64,000 nucleotides of DNA, from the NCBI RefSeq assembly GCF_030238365.1, contig NZ_JASSOT010000054.1:124001-188000 (forward strand), given 5' to 3'. The position numbers and the translations under genes were made by a program. Positions 46,381 through 55,035 of this stretch are shown here, piece after piece. Below the pieces are notes generated by a model that worked only from the letters and a program-made list of their open reading frames with translations, had not been told where the DNA came from and searched no databases. Each line of letters starts with the position of its first letter. Positions within the stretch are counted from its first letter, which is position 1. Origin of the DNA: Lelliottia wanjuensis. Its GTDB lineage: Bacteria > Pseudomonadota > Gammaproteobacteria > Enterobacterales > Enterobacteriaceae.

Positions 46381-47151
46381 ATGCTCGATTATGCTGTTTT
46401 TCCGGAACAACGACAAGACCTGATCCGCAAGATCCTTCAGGAGAACGGCAGGGTGGTCTGCACGGAATTAGCGACGCAAATGAAAGTCTCTGAGCACACG
46501 ATTCGCCGTGATTTACATGAGCTTAGCAAAGAAGGACTGTGCAAAAAGGTCTACGGAGGCGCGGTGCTTCAGCTGCCGGATGCGGGAAACTTTCTTGCCC
46601 GCGAGCAAAAAAATCCTGCAAAAAAAGACATGATCGCGCAGAAAGCGGCAACCTTTATCAAACCCGGCAGCTGCATTTTTATGGATACCGGCACCACCAA
46701 CCTGGCGCTGGCGAAGGCATTGCCAGCGGATTTGAACGTCACGATCGTGACCAACTCTCCGGCGATCGCGGCCGAGCTGCTGCGCCATCCTCTGTGCGAA
46801 GTGATCATGACCGGCGGGCAGATCCAGCGCGCCTCGGGCGGCGCGGTCGGGGCGACGGCGGCCAGTCAGATCCAGGGGATTATTTTCGATCAGGCCTTTA
46901 TCGGCGGCTGTGCGATGGACCCCGAAATGGGGCTGACCGGCTTTGATTTTGCCGACTGCGAGTTCAAGAAAACGGTGATCGCCCAAAGCAATCAGACCAT
47001 CGTGGCGCTGACCACCGACAAAATCCCCGGCGTGGCGCGCTTCGTGGTCGCGAAAACCCGTGATATCGACGTGCTGGTGGTGGAAGCGAGCATGAACCCG
47101 GATGTTCTCAGCGCGTTCGCGACCCAGGATGTTCGCATTGTGTGCGCCTGA
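46381..47151 (+). CDS. DeoR-family transcriptional regulator
   Basis: 256 residues. N-terminal DeoR helix-turn-helix (RVVCTELATQMKVSEHTIRRDLHEL) followed by the DeoR effector domain with the sugar-phosphate-type motif MDTGTTNLALAKALP and AFIGGCAMDPEMGLTGFDFADCEFK. Such regulators respond to phosphorylated sugars. No sugar operon is directly adjacent: the divergent neighbour is the small protein/VOC pair and the gene after it encodes a ClpP-like protease. Target unknown. Confidence 0.9.
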   Translation: MLDYAVFPEQRQDLIRKILQENGRVVCTELATQMKVSEHTIRRDLHELSKEGLCKKVYGGAVLQLPDAGNFLAREQKNPAKKDMIAQKAATFIKPGSCIFMDTGTTNLALAKALPADLNVTIVTNSPAIAAELLRHPLCEVIMTGGQIQRASGGAVGATAASQIQGIIFDQAFIGGCAMDPEMGLTGFDFADCEFKKTVIAQSNQTIVALTTDKIPGVARFVVAKTRDIDVLVVEASMNPDVLSAFATQDVRIVCA

Positions 47152-47215
47152 CGACTTTGCCTGGCAAAACAGGCTACACTCTGACTTTGAGCGCTAAAAG
47201 CCGAGGATAACAACA

Positions 47216-47821
47216 ATGCACTTCACACAGAAAGATCGCGATAACACAGAAAAATCAGAAGGGAAAAACGGCGCGGGCGCACTTGCGCAGAAATTGCTCG
47301 AGTCCCGCTCGATCATCATCTCCGGCGAAATTGACCAGGCGCTGGCCGAGAAAGTGATCACTCAGATGATCCTGCTGCAAAGCGTGAGCAACGATCCGAT
47401 CAAGCTGTACATCAACAGCCAGGGCGGCCACGTGGAAGCGGGCGATACCATCCACGACTTTATCAAGTTCATCCGCCCGGACGTGCACGTGATCGGCACC
47501 GGCTGGGTGGCGAGCGCCGGGATCACCATCTTCCTGGCGGCGAAAAAAGAGCACCGCTATGCGCTGCCAAATACCCGCTTCATGATCCATCAGCCGCTGG
47601 GCGGCGTGCGTGGTCAGGCAACGGATATTGAGATCGAAGCGCGCGAGATCATCCGCATGCTGGATCGCGTGAACAAGCTGATTGCTGACGCCACCGGCCA
47701 GCCGCTGGAAAAAGTGAAAAAAGACACCGACCGTAACTTCTGGATGTCTCCTGGCGAGGCGCTGGATTACGGCATCGTCGGCAAGATCATCACCCAGTAT
47801 GACGAGCTGAAACTCGATTAA
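47216..47821 (+). CDS. ClpP-like serine protease paralogue
   Basis: 201 residues of the ClpP/crotonase-fold protease family. The catalytic triad is intact: Ser100 in GWVASAGITIF, His125 in FMIHQPLGG and an Asp in KDTDRNFWMSPGEALDYG. The oxyanion segment INSQGGHVEAG is also typical. The housekeeping clpP of enterics sits before clpX and lon; there is no Clp ATPase or tig gene here, so this is a stand-alone paralogue. It could use ClpA/ClpX or act alone. No signal peptide. It begins 64 bp after the DeoR gene with GAGGATAAC before the ATG. Confidence 0.88.
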   Translation: MHFTQKDRDNTEKSEGKNGAGALAQKLLESRSIIISGEIDQALAEKVITQMILLQSVSNDPIKLYINSQGGHVEAGDTIHDFIKFIRPDVHVIGTGWVASAGITIFLAAKKEHRYALPNTRFMIHQPLGGVRGQATDIEIEAREIIRMLDRVNKLIADATGQPLEKVKKDTDRNFWMSPGEALDYGIVGKIITQYDELKLD

Positions 47822-47849
47822 GTGTTCCAGAAAGCGCCCGGTACGGGCG

Positions 47850-48146
47850 CTATCGTTCATGTAAAACGATCGCCGTCCAGGTGGGTCTGGTGATTTCCGG
47901 AAACTCCGGATACGGCTCCAGCCGCGTACAAGCCCCCGCCCAGATATAGGTATCTTCTCCCACCCGATACCAGTGCGCATTGCCCTCCACCGCATCACCC
48001 ACCACCGCCCCCTGAATCGTCACGCGACTCCCGGCAGGCAGCTCATTCGCGACGGGCGAAAATACCGACGGATTATCTCTGCGAGTGAAAACACCCATCG
48101 TGGTTTTCACGTTTCCAGAAACCGGGAGTTCAGTGAAGTCGCTCAT
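47850..48146 (-). CDS. Small SH3-like domain protein
   Basis: 98 residues, no signal peptide. The central part has the look of a bacterial SH3 (SH3b-like) fold: VFTRRDNPSVFSPVANELPAGS then VTIQGAVVGDAVEGNAHWYRV and GEDTYIWAGACTRLEP, where W-Y-R-V and YIWAG are family-typical. The role is unknown; proteins of this type often bind peptides or cell-wall material. It converges on the ClpP-like gene. GAGGCGAT precedes the ATG. Confidence 0.75.
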   Translation of the reverse strand: MSDFTELPVSGNVKTTMGVFTRRDNPSVFSPVANELPAGSRVTIQGAVVGDAVEGNAHWYRVGEDTYIWAGACTRLEPYPEFPEITRPTWTAIVLHER

Positions 48147-48347
48147 ATCGCCTCGTGACAGTGCGCGCTTATTAATTAACGATATAAGCCGCTAAGGATC
48201 GGGCGATAACCATAAAGGCTGAAACTGTCACGGTGTGTCATGCGAACGGTTGAAGGGGCAATTGGCGGGCAATTGACCCACGACAAAGCAGCCGCCCGGC
48301 CCGTCTCTCATAATCGCACCTGTTTCCCTTCTCACTGGTGCTTTCCC

Positions 48348-49469
48348 ATGGCGTATCAACTGAATCTCAACTGGCCAGAATTTCTCGAAAAATACTGGCA
48401 AAAACAACCCGTTGTGCTGAAAAATGCCTTCCCGAATTTTGTCGATCCGATCACGCCTGATGAGCTGGCGGGCCTGGCGATGGAGCCGGAAGTCGACAGC
48501 CGTCTGGTCAGCCATTTCAACGGTGAGTGGCAGGCGAGCAACGGACCTTTCGAACACTTTGACGGTCTGGGTGAAAACGGCTGGTCGCTGCTGGCGCAGG
48601 CGGTGAACCACTGGCATATGCCGTCCGCTGAGCTGGTGCGCCCATTCCGCGTGCTGCCGGACTGGCGTCTCGACGATCTTATGATCTCCTACTCGGTGCC
48701 TGGCGGCGGCGTTGGCCCGCATATCGATCAGTACGATGTGTTTATTATTCAGGGCATGGGAAGCCGCCGCTGGCGCGTGGGCGATAAGCTGCCGATGCGT
48801 CAGTTCTGCCCGCATCCGGCGCTGTTGCACGTTGATCCGTTTACGCCGATCATCGACGAAGATCTGGAGCCGGGCGATATCCTCTATATTCCGCCTGGAT
48901 TCCCGCACGACGGCTTCACGCACGAAACCGCGCTGAACTACTCCGTCGGTTTCCGTGGGTCAAACGGCCGCGACCTGATCAGCAGCTTCGCTGACTACGC
49001 GCTGGAAAACGATCTGGGCGGCGAGCACTACAGCGATCCGGATCTGACCTGTCGCGAACATCCGGGCCGCGTGGAGCAGTACGAACTCGATCGCCTGCGC
49101 AGCATGATGATCGAGATGATCAGCCAGCCGGAAGATTTCAAAAAATGGTTCGGCAGCTTTGTCAGCACCCCGCGTCACGAGCTGGATATCGCCGCGGCGG
49201 AACCGGCCTACGAACCGGAAGAAGTGCTCGATGCCCTGCAGGGCGGCGAAACCCTGTCTCGTCTGAGCGGTCTGCGCGTGCTGAACGTCGGCGGCAGCTT
49301 CTTCATCAACAGCGAACAGCTGGAAACGGCGGATGCGAAAGCCGCTGACGTGCTGTGCCGCTACACCGAGTTTGGCCAGGACGAACTGGGCGACGCGCTG
49401 CAAAACCCGGCGTTTGTCGCTGAGCTGACGGATCTGATCAACCAGGGCTACTGGTACTTCGAAGAGTAA
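48348..49469 (+). CDS. roxA: 50S ribosomal protein L16 arginine 3-hydroxylase RoxA (YcfD)
   Basis: Fe(II)/2-oxoglutarate-dependent JmjC-type oxygenase that hydroxylates Arg81 of ribosomal protein L16. I start at ATG 48348 (MAYQLNLNWPEFLEKYW), giving 373 residues, the E. coli length. The iron ligands are seen in GPHIDQYDVF (H-x-D) and FPHDGFTHE, with PGGGVGPH around the active site and a C-terminal dimerisation/winged-helix region. In E. coli the gene is next to phoQ; here it stands between the SH3 gene and an AraC regulator, so it is either relocated or a second copy. Confidence 0.93.
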   Translation: MAYQLNLNWPEFLEKYWQKQPVVLKNAFPNFVDPITPDELAGLAMEPEVDSRLVSHFNGEWQASNGPFEHFDGLGENGWSLLAQAVNHWHMPSAELVRPFRVLPDWRLDDLMISYSVPGGGVGPHIDQYDVFIIQGMGSRRWRVGDKLPMRQFCPHPALLHVDPFTPIIDEDLEPGDILYIPPGFPHDGFTHETALNYSVGFRGSNGRDLISSFADYALENDLGGEHYSDPDLTCREHPGRVEQYELDRLRSMMIEMISQPEDFKKWFGSFVSTPRHELDIAAAEPAYEPEEVLDALQGGETLSRLSGLRVLNVGGSFFINSEQLETADAKAADVLCRYTEFGQDELGDALQNPAFVAELTDLINQGYWYFEE

Positions 49470-49555
49470 TCCGCTCGATGAACATGGCGGCGGCGTAGCC
49501 TTTGCGCCGCCGCAATGTTATGGTTCCTGCGTCATCCGTCCACGCAAACGCCATC

Positions 49556-50530
49556 ATGAACCTTGCCGCACAGCCTGATCTATCAACCAAACGCCTGTTC
49601 TGCGTGGAAGATTTTATTGGCTTCGGCGAGCGCTACGGCATCGATTATCGCTTTCCGCATCTGGCAGACAACGCCCGTCACGACAGCCCGGTTCTGCACG
49701 GGGATGTCGAAGAGATGACTCTCTCCTCCGGTATTTCCCTGACGCACTCCGACGTGCGCGTGCTCCAGCCCTATGAAACCACCTCTCGCCACAGCAGCCC
49801 GCTTTATATGCTGGTGGTGCTGGAAGGGTGCGTCACGCTGACGCTGAACGGCGAGGAGTATCGGGTGCTGCCGGGGATGGCGTTCAGCTCGCAGCTGAGC
49901 GAACAGCAGGCGATGAGTGCCCGGCACGACGCAGATTGCACCCTGAAAACCCTCTCTTTTGGCGTCTATCCGAACCATGCCGATTGTGAGAGCTTACTGG
50001 AAACACTGCTCCTGGAATGGCAGCGCCTGCATGCGCCGACGTTCGTCTGGCCGGTGCCGGGGTTTGTGCTGATCGGCATTCAGCATGCGCAGCAGAAAGG
50101 GCTGAACGCCGTGTCGCGCAAGCTGTTGCTCGAAGGGCTGATGTATCAGCTGCTCGGACACGGTCTGAATCAGTGCCAGCCGCAGGCGGCTCGCGGCGCT
50201 CTGCCGCCATGCGGGGAGTTTGCGCGTCTGGAACGTATCCGGCGCATGCTGGAACAGTCGCCAGAACAGGAATACAGCCTCGCGCAGCTGGCGACACAGG
50301 CGGCGATGAGCCCGGGCAGCCTGCGGACCAAGTTCCGCCACGCCTACGGCAAAACCGTGTTTGATTATCTGCGCGACTGCCGTCTCGAGCTGGCGCGCCG
50401 CTATCTGCTGGAAGGGCACAGCGTGCAGCAGGCCGCGTGGATGTCCGGCTATCAGCACGCGACCAACTTCTCCACCGCGTTTCGCCGTCGATACGGCATC
50501 TCCCCCGGCGATCTGCGCCGACACGGCTAA
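49556..50530 (+). CDS. AraC-family regulator, probable activator of the adjacent TonB receptor
   Basis: 324 residues from the ATG at 49556 (MNLAAQPDLSTKRLFC); earlier in-frame codons have no ribosome site either, so the start is uncertain. The N-terminal part is a cupin-like ligand domain; the C-terminal ~100 residues hold two helix-turn-helix motifs (YSLAQLATQAAMSPGSLRTK and SVQQAAWMSGYQHATNFSTA). The layout resembles PchR-type regulators that sense a ferric siderophore. The receptor gene follows 139 bp downstream in the same direction with its own Fur-like site. Confidence 0.88.
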   Translation: MNLAAQPDLSTKRLFCVEDFIGFGERYGIDYRFPHLADNARHDSPVLHGDVEEMTLSSGISLTHSDVRVLQPYETTSRHSSPLYMLVVLEGCVTLTLNGEEYRVLPGMAFSSQLSEQQAMSARHDADCTLKTLSFGVYPNHADCESLLETLLLEWQRLHAPTFVWPVPGFVLIGIQHAQQKGLNAVSRKLLLEGLMYQLLGHGLNQCQPQAARGALPPCGEFARLERIRRMLEQSPEQEYSLAQLATQAAMSPGSLRTKFRHAYGKTVFDYLRDCRLELARRYLLEGHSVQQAAWMSGYQHATNFSTAFRRRYGISPGDLRRHG

Positions 50531-50624
50531 CGCACTTTTCCCCATCGCGCGAATGTCTCGCGCACAGTTTGTCATTGCGCATACGTCACCTGGCGTTACG
50601 CATAGCTGTTTGCGATCTCAAAAA

Positions 50625-50644
50625 GGTAATAATTCTTATTAACA
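50625..50644 (+). promoter_or_regulatory. Candidate Fur box before the TonB receptor gene
   Basis: GGTAATAATTCTTATTAACA contains the inverted hexamer pattern TAATAAT...TTATTA of a Fur site, about 25 bp upstream of the start codon. The match to GATAATGATAATCATTATC is partial. Confidence 0.6.
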
Positions 50645-50669
50645 ATTAGAAATACCTTTGGAGACTTTC

Positions 50670-52760
50670 ATGTTCGCTCAATCACGGCTGGCACTGCTGG
50701 TGGGATGCGTTACCGGCAGCGTCGCGTTCCCTTTGCTGGCGCAGGATACGCCGAAAAACGACACCGTCGTTGTCACCTCGCAAATGCAGAGTGGCGCGAC
50801 CAAGCTTGAAACGCCGGATATCGAAACCCCGCAGTCCGTGTCGATCGTGACGCGCGAGCAGTTCGAAGAGCAGGGCGCGACCAGCGTGCGCCAGGCGGTG
50901 AGCTATACGCCGGGCGTCTACAGCAACCAGATCGGTGCGTCGAATCGCTTTGACTACATTGTGCTGCGCGGCTTCTCCGACGGCAGCCTGGACAACGTCT
51001 ATCTCGACGGCCTGAAGATGATGGGGGATACCAACTCCCACAGCTCGCTGGTGGTCGATCCCTGGTTCCTGGAAAATATTGAAGTGGTGCGCGGCCCGGC
51101 ATCGGTGTTGTACGGCCGTTCATCGCCAGGCGGGATTGTGGCGCTCACCTCGCGCAAACCTTCCTTTGATGCGGGCGGTGAAATCAAACTCTTCGCCGGG
51201 AATAACGACCAGCGCGGGGCGATGTTCGATGTCACCGGGCCGCTGGATGACAACGACCGCGTGGCCGCCCGTCTGAGCGGGATGACTCGCTACGCCGATT
51301 CCCAGTTCGGCCCGCTGAAAGAAGAGCGTTACGCGCTGATGCCGAGCCTGACCTGGCGCATCACCGACAACACGCGCCTCGATCTGATGGCCTATCTGCA
51401 TCGCGATCCGGAAGGCGGGAGCCACTCCGGCCTGCCGTATGAAGGCACTGTGGTTCCTCACGACGGCCATAAAATTTCCAATACCTTCTTTGAAGGCGAG
51501 GACGATTACGACAAATATGATCGTCGCGAGAACATGGTCGGGTACAACATCGAGCATATGTTCGATAGCGGCTGGTCGGTGCGCCAGAAGCTGCGCTACC
51601 TGCATACCAAAGTCGAGCTGAATCAGGTGTATGCCGCGGGCTGGCTGAACGAAACGGATCTCAATCGCGGCTATTCCGGCTCTGACGAGAAGATGAACGC
51701 CATCACTCTCGATAACCAGGTCGACGGCAGTTTCGACACCTGGGCGGTGAACCATCGGGTGCTGATCGGTCTGGATTATCAGGATCGCAGCAACAACACC
51801 ACTGGCTATTACGGCGACTTCCCGCCGATCAACGCCTTCCATCCGGTGTACGGCGCGAAGCCGAACTCCATCACCATGTACAGCAAAGAGAAGCACAAGC
51901 TGCGACAGACCGGCTACTACCTGCAGGATCAGATGTCGCTTGACCGCTGGCGTCTGACCCTGGGCGGGCGTTACGACCAGGTGAGTGTGTCTAACATCGA
52001 CAAGCTCAACAGCAGCCGCAGCGATCTGGATAAGAACAACTTCAGCAGCCGTGCGGCGCTGCTGTATCTGTTCGACAACGGTATCGCGCCGTACATCAGC
52101 TACTCCACCGCGTTCACGCCGACCAGTTTTGCCGATGAGAACGGCCAGATCCTCGACCCGATGAAGGGCAAGCAGTGGGAAGCGGGCGTGAAGGTTGAGC
52201 CGGAAGGGATGAACAGCCAGTTCAGCGCGTCGGTGTTCCGCATCAATCAGAAAAACATCGCCACCAAAGAGGAGCCGACGGATCCGTATCGTTCCATCGG
52301 TGAGATTGAATCGGAAGGCGTGGAGCTGGAAGCGATTGGCCAGCTGACCGACAGCCTGCGCGTGCAGGCGGCGTATACCTATACGGATATTCGCTACAAG
52401 AAGAGCAGCCCGGAAGAAGAGGGCAAACGCGCGGTCTACGCCCCGCGTAACATGGCCAGCACCTGGCTGAGCTACGACGTCAAAACCGGTCCGCTGGACG
52501 GTCTGACGCTCGGTTCCGGCGTGCGTTACGTGAACGGCGTGACCAGCGATCGCCAGAACACGCACACGCTGCCGTCTTATACGCTGGTGGATTTAGCGGT
52601 GGGATACGATCTGTCGAAGCTGGGTGTGAAGGGGCTGAGCGCGCAGTTGAACGTCAATAACCTGACGGACGAAAGCTACGTGGCGGCGTGTAACTCGCTC
52701 TCTTATTGCTACTTTGGGGCGGAGCGCAGCATCGTGGGGAGCGTGTCCTGGAAGTTCTGA
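50670..52760 (+). CDS. TonB-dependent siderophore receptor (hydroxamate/FoxA-FhuA type)
   Basis: Outer-membrane receptor of 696 residues for a ferric siderophore. ATG at 50670 with TTTGGAG before it. Signal peptide MFAQSRLALLVGCVTGSVAF...LLAQ, then a TonB-box-like DTVVVTSQ, the plug domain (ETPQSVSIVTREQFEEQGAT; VRGPASVLYGRSSPGGIVAL) and a 22-strand barrel ending in the classic SWKF with terminal Phe. The CNSLSYCYFGAER end is typical of the FhuA/FoxA/ferrioxamine group. Neighbouring AraC regulator and Fur-like site fit iron-controlled expression. The exact ligand is not fixed by sequence reading. Confidence 0.92.
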   Translation: MFAQSRLALLVGCVTGSVAFPLLAQDTPKNDTVVVTSQMQSGATKLETPDIETPQSVSIVTREQFEEQGATSVRQAVSYTPGVYSNQIGASNRFDYIVLRGFSDGSLDNVYLDGLKMMGDTNSHSSLVVDPWFLENIEVVRGPASVLYGRSSPGGIVALTSRKPSFDAGGEIKLFAGNNDQRGAMFDVTGPLDDNDRVAARLSGMTRYADSQFGPLKEERYALMPSLTWRITDNTRLDLMAYLHRDPEGGSHSGLPYEGTVVPHDGHKISNTFFEGEDDYDKYDRRENMVGYNIEHMFDSGWSVRQKLRYLHTKVELNQVYAAGWLNETDLNRGYSGSDEKMNAITLDNQVDGSFDTWAVNHRVLIGLDYQDRSNNTTGYYGDFPPINAFHPVYGAKPNSITMYSKEKHKLRQTGYYLQDQMSLDRWRLTLGGRYDQVSVSNIDKLNSSRSDLDKNNFSSRAALLYLFDNGIAPYISYSTAFTPTSFADENGQILDPMKGKQWEAGVKVEPEGMNSQFSASVFRINQKNIATKEEPTDPYRSIGEIESEGVELEAIGQLTDSLRVQAAYTYTDIRYKKSSPEEEGKRAVYAPRNMASTWLSYDVKTGPLDGLTLGSGVRYVNGVTSDRQNTHTLPSYTLVDLAVGYDLSKLGVKGLSAQLNVNNLTDESYVAACNSLSYCYFGAERSIVGSVSWKF

Positions 52761-52781
52761 TGTGAGTCCGTGCGGCCTGAC

Positions 52782-52863
52782 GCCCGGTGGCGCTGCGCTT
52801 ACCGGGCCTACGCTCCGAGGATTCGGTATTTGTAGGCCGGGTAAGGCGCAGCCGCCACCCGGC
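52782..52863. repeat. REP pair
   Basis: GCCCGGTGGCGCTGCGCTTACCGGGC and the opposed GCCGGGTAAGGCGCAGCCGCCACCCGGC between the converging receptor and MocR genes. Same family as 14673-14744. Confidence 0.9.
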
Positions 52864-52867
52864 AAAC

Positions 52868-54283
52868 CTACTCCTCCATGGCGATATAAATCGCCTCGCC
52901 CATTTTCTTCAACGCCTCGCGGTTTTTCTCGGTGGGCGGCAGGGCGACGTTGATCCGCAGGCAGTTACGATACTTCCCCGAGGCGGAAAACAACGACCCC
53001 GCCGCCGCCTGAATTTTCAGCGCACACAGCTGTTTACTGACGCACACCATATCCACCTGTTCCGGCAACTCCACCCACAGCAAAAAACTCCCTTTAGGTC
53101 GCGTTACGCAGATCTCACACGGGAAATACTGCCGCACCCAGCAGGTATAACGCTCCATATTTTGCTGATAAATCTGGCGCATACGCCGCAGATGCCGGTG
53201 ATAATGCCCGTCGCGGATAAACGCCGCGACCGCCATCTGCGTGGCCGGAACGTTAAACCCGCCCGCCGCGTATTTCATGTGCATCACCCGGTCGTAATAG
53301 CGGCCCGGCACAATCCAGCCGACGCGCAGCCCCGGCGCGACGGTTTTGGTAAACGAACTGCACAGCAACACCCGCCCGTCAATATCGAACGAGTGAATGG
53401 TGCGCGGACGCGGATAGTCCGCCGCCAGCTCGCCGTAAATATCATCCTCGACGATCACAATATCGTGCCGCTGCGCCAGGGCCAGCACCTGTCGTTTGCG
53501 CGCTTCCGGCATAATAAAACCGAGCGGATTGTTGCAGTTCGGCACCAGGATCACGGCCTTGATCGGCCACTGCTCCAGCGCCAGTTCGAGGGCTTCAATG
53601 CTGATCCCGGTTTCAGGATCGGTCGGGATCTCGATCGCTTTAATATCAAACCCGCGCAGCATCTGCATAGTGCCGTGGAACGACGGCGACTCCACCGCCA
53701 CGATATCCCCCGGTTTGCACACAGACAGCAGCGCCAGCGACAGCGCCCCGTGACAGCCGTTGGTGATGACAATCTCCTCCGCCGCGACGGTCGAACCGCC
53801 GTCGAGCATCAGCCGCGCAATCTGCTCGCGCAGCTCTTTGCGTCCTTCCAGCACGTCGTAGCTCAGCATCTCCGCCGGGTTGTGCTGCGCAATGCGGCTC
53901 ATTTCGCGCCACAGGGGTTTCAGGCTCGGCTGGGTCAGATCCGGCGAGCCGCCGCCAAAGGAGATCATCTCCCGATCGCCGCGTGCATCAAGCAGCATCA
54001 TCACTTCGTCCCACTGGGTCACGTCGACCGGGCGCTGAACCGGGCGGGTCATCGCCGGAACCGGCGGCAGGGCTTTTTTCTGAGAGACAAAATAGCCGGA
54101 GCGCGGCTGGGGGGTGATCAGCTGAAGATTTTCGAGGATCTGATAGGCCTGCTGAATGGTGCTGATACTGACGCCGTGCTCCTGGCTCAGCGCGCGCACC
54201 GACGGCAAACGCTCGCCGCTGCGATACAGCCCTTGTTCAATGCGCTGCGCCAGCAGATTGGCCAGATGTTGGTAACGCGTCAT
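52868..54283 (-). CDS. MocR-type regulator (GntR winged helix fused to class I aminotransferase), YdcR-like
   Basis: 471 residues from the ATG at 54283 (MTRYQHLANLLAQRIEQG). Residues 1-70 form a GntR winged helix (SGERLPSVRALSQEHGVSIST), the rest an aminotransferase-like PLP domain with NCNNPLGF, EDDIYGELA and the PLP-lysine region CSSFTKTVAPGLRVGW. MocR proteins are PLP-dependent transcription regulators; the E. coli relative is YdcR. It is divergent from a DUF1127 gene at 54460, which is a plausible target. Upstream codons to 54358 lack a ribosome site. Confidence 0.9.
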   Translation of the reverse strand: MTRYQHLANLLAQRIEQGLYRSGERLPSVRALSQEHGVSISTIQQAYQILENLQLITPQPRSGYFVSQKKALPPVPAMTRPVQRPVDVTQWDEVMMLLDARGDREMISFGGGSPDLTQPSLKPLWREMSRIAQHNPAEMLSYDVLEGRKELREQIARLMLDGGSTVAAEEIVITNGCHGALSLALLSVCKPGDIVAVESPSFHGTMQMLRGFDIKAIEIPTDPETGISIEALELALEQWPIKAVILVPNCNNPLGFIMPEARKRQVLALAQRHDIVIVEDDIYGELAADYPRPRTIHSFDIDGRVLLCSSFTKTVAPGLRVGWIVPGRYYDRVMHMKYAAGGFNVPATQMAVAAFIRDGHYHRHLRRMRQIYQQNMERYTCWVRQYFPCEICVTRPKGSFLLWVELPEQVDMVCVSKQLCALKIQAAAGSLFSASGKYRNCLRINVALPPTEKNREALKKMGEAIYIAMEE

Positions 54284-54459
54284 GCTGTATCCTCGATTAT
54301 CACCATACAGATTGTTAAACCAGTACAGATCGCGGCGGAAATCGCCATGCAGATTCATTTTTAGCGGATCTGTATGTTAAAGAAAAGTTGTTTTTGAATC
54401 TGTATTGTAAAGCCCAATTCCGACGATGATAGAGCCTCAAACAGCATGAGGAGAAGATC

Positions 54460-54630
54460 ATGGAATTCAACGAAAACCGCCCGTTCCGGCCTTTTATCGG
54501 CTTCGTTTTTGTCTGGCAGGCGTTTGTGAAATGGCGTCGTCGCGAGCAGACGCGGCGCTTACTGCAGGGCATGAGCGATGAACAGCTGCGGGATGTCGGG
54601 TTAACGCGCAATGATGCATGCAATATCTGA
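54460..54630 (+). CDS. DUF1127 small protein (56 aa)
   Basis: MEFNENRPFRPFIGFVFVWQ begins a 56-residue basic protein; the second half WRRREQTRRLLQGMSDEQLR followed by DVGLTRNDA is the DUF1127 (YjiS-like) signature, an arginine-rich RNA- or phosphate-associated small domain. GAGGAGAAG precedes the ATG. It is divergent from the MocR regulator and may be its target. Confidence 0.88.
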   Translation: MEFNENRPFRPFIGFVFVWQAFVKWRRREQTRRLLQGMSDEQLRDVGLTRNDACNI

Positions 54631-54634
54631 ACAA

Positions 54635-54670
54635 CAGGCATTTATCTGCACGGCGGCAGATAAATGCCTG
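54635..54670. terminator. Perfect 15-bp hairpin between converging small genes
   Basis: CAGGCATTTATCTGC-ACGGCG-GCAGATAAATGCCTG separates the DUF1127 gene (plus) and the DUF4282 gene (minus). Strong stem but no T run on the plus side, so termination efficiency is uncertain. Confidence 0.7.
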
Positions 54671-54674
54671 AACA

Positions 54675-54929
54675 TTACTCGACTTTCGTGATGCTGGTGT
54701 TTTCCGCGATGCGGCGCAGATATTCGTTATTTTTAAACGCCACCATGATCAGCTCGAACATCACGCGACAGCCGATCAGGCCGAAGAACATGCCAAAGAA
54801 ACCGGCAATCAGATGTTCGGTGAACATGGTGTAGATGCCGCTAACCAGAATACACAGCATGGCGATCCAGTAGAAAAAGACCAGCACACGCGGCGTTAAC
54901 AGATAATCAAACCCTAAAATTGACTTCAT
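54675..54929 (-). CDS. DUF4282 membrane protein (84 aa)
   Basis: Small inner-membrane protein with two hydrophobic helices (VLVFFYWIAMLCILVSGIY; IAGFFGMFFGLIGCRVMFELIMVAF) and a short polar end. The FDYLLTPRVLVFFYW start and the RVMFELIMVAFKNNEYL pattern fit DUF4282. Function unknown. Confidence 0.87.
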   Translation of the reverse strand: MKSILGFDYLLTPRVLVFFYWIAMLCILVSGIYTMFTEHLIAGFFGMFFGLIGCRVMFELIMVAFKNNEYLRRIAENTSITKVE

Positions 54930-55035
54930 TTTCTTGTCCTTAGAAAAATGTCGGAATCCGACGAAATAAGCTCGCGGAGTATAACCAGAGTTGTTCCGCC
55001 CCGTACACCTACCAAAAAGTCTCGCTCTAGACTTG

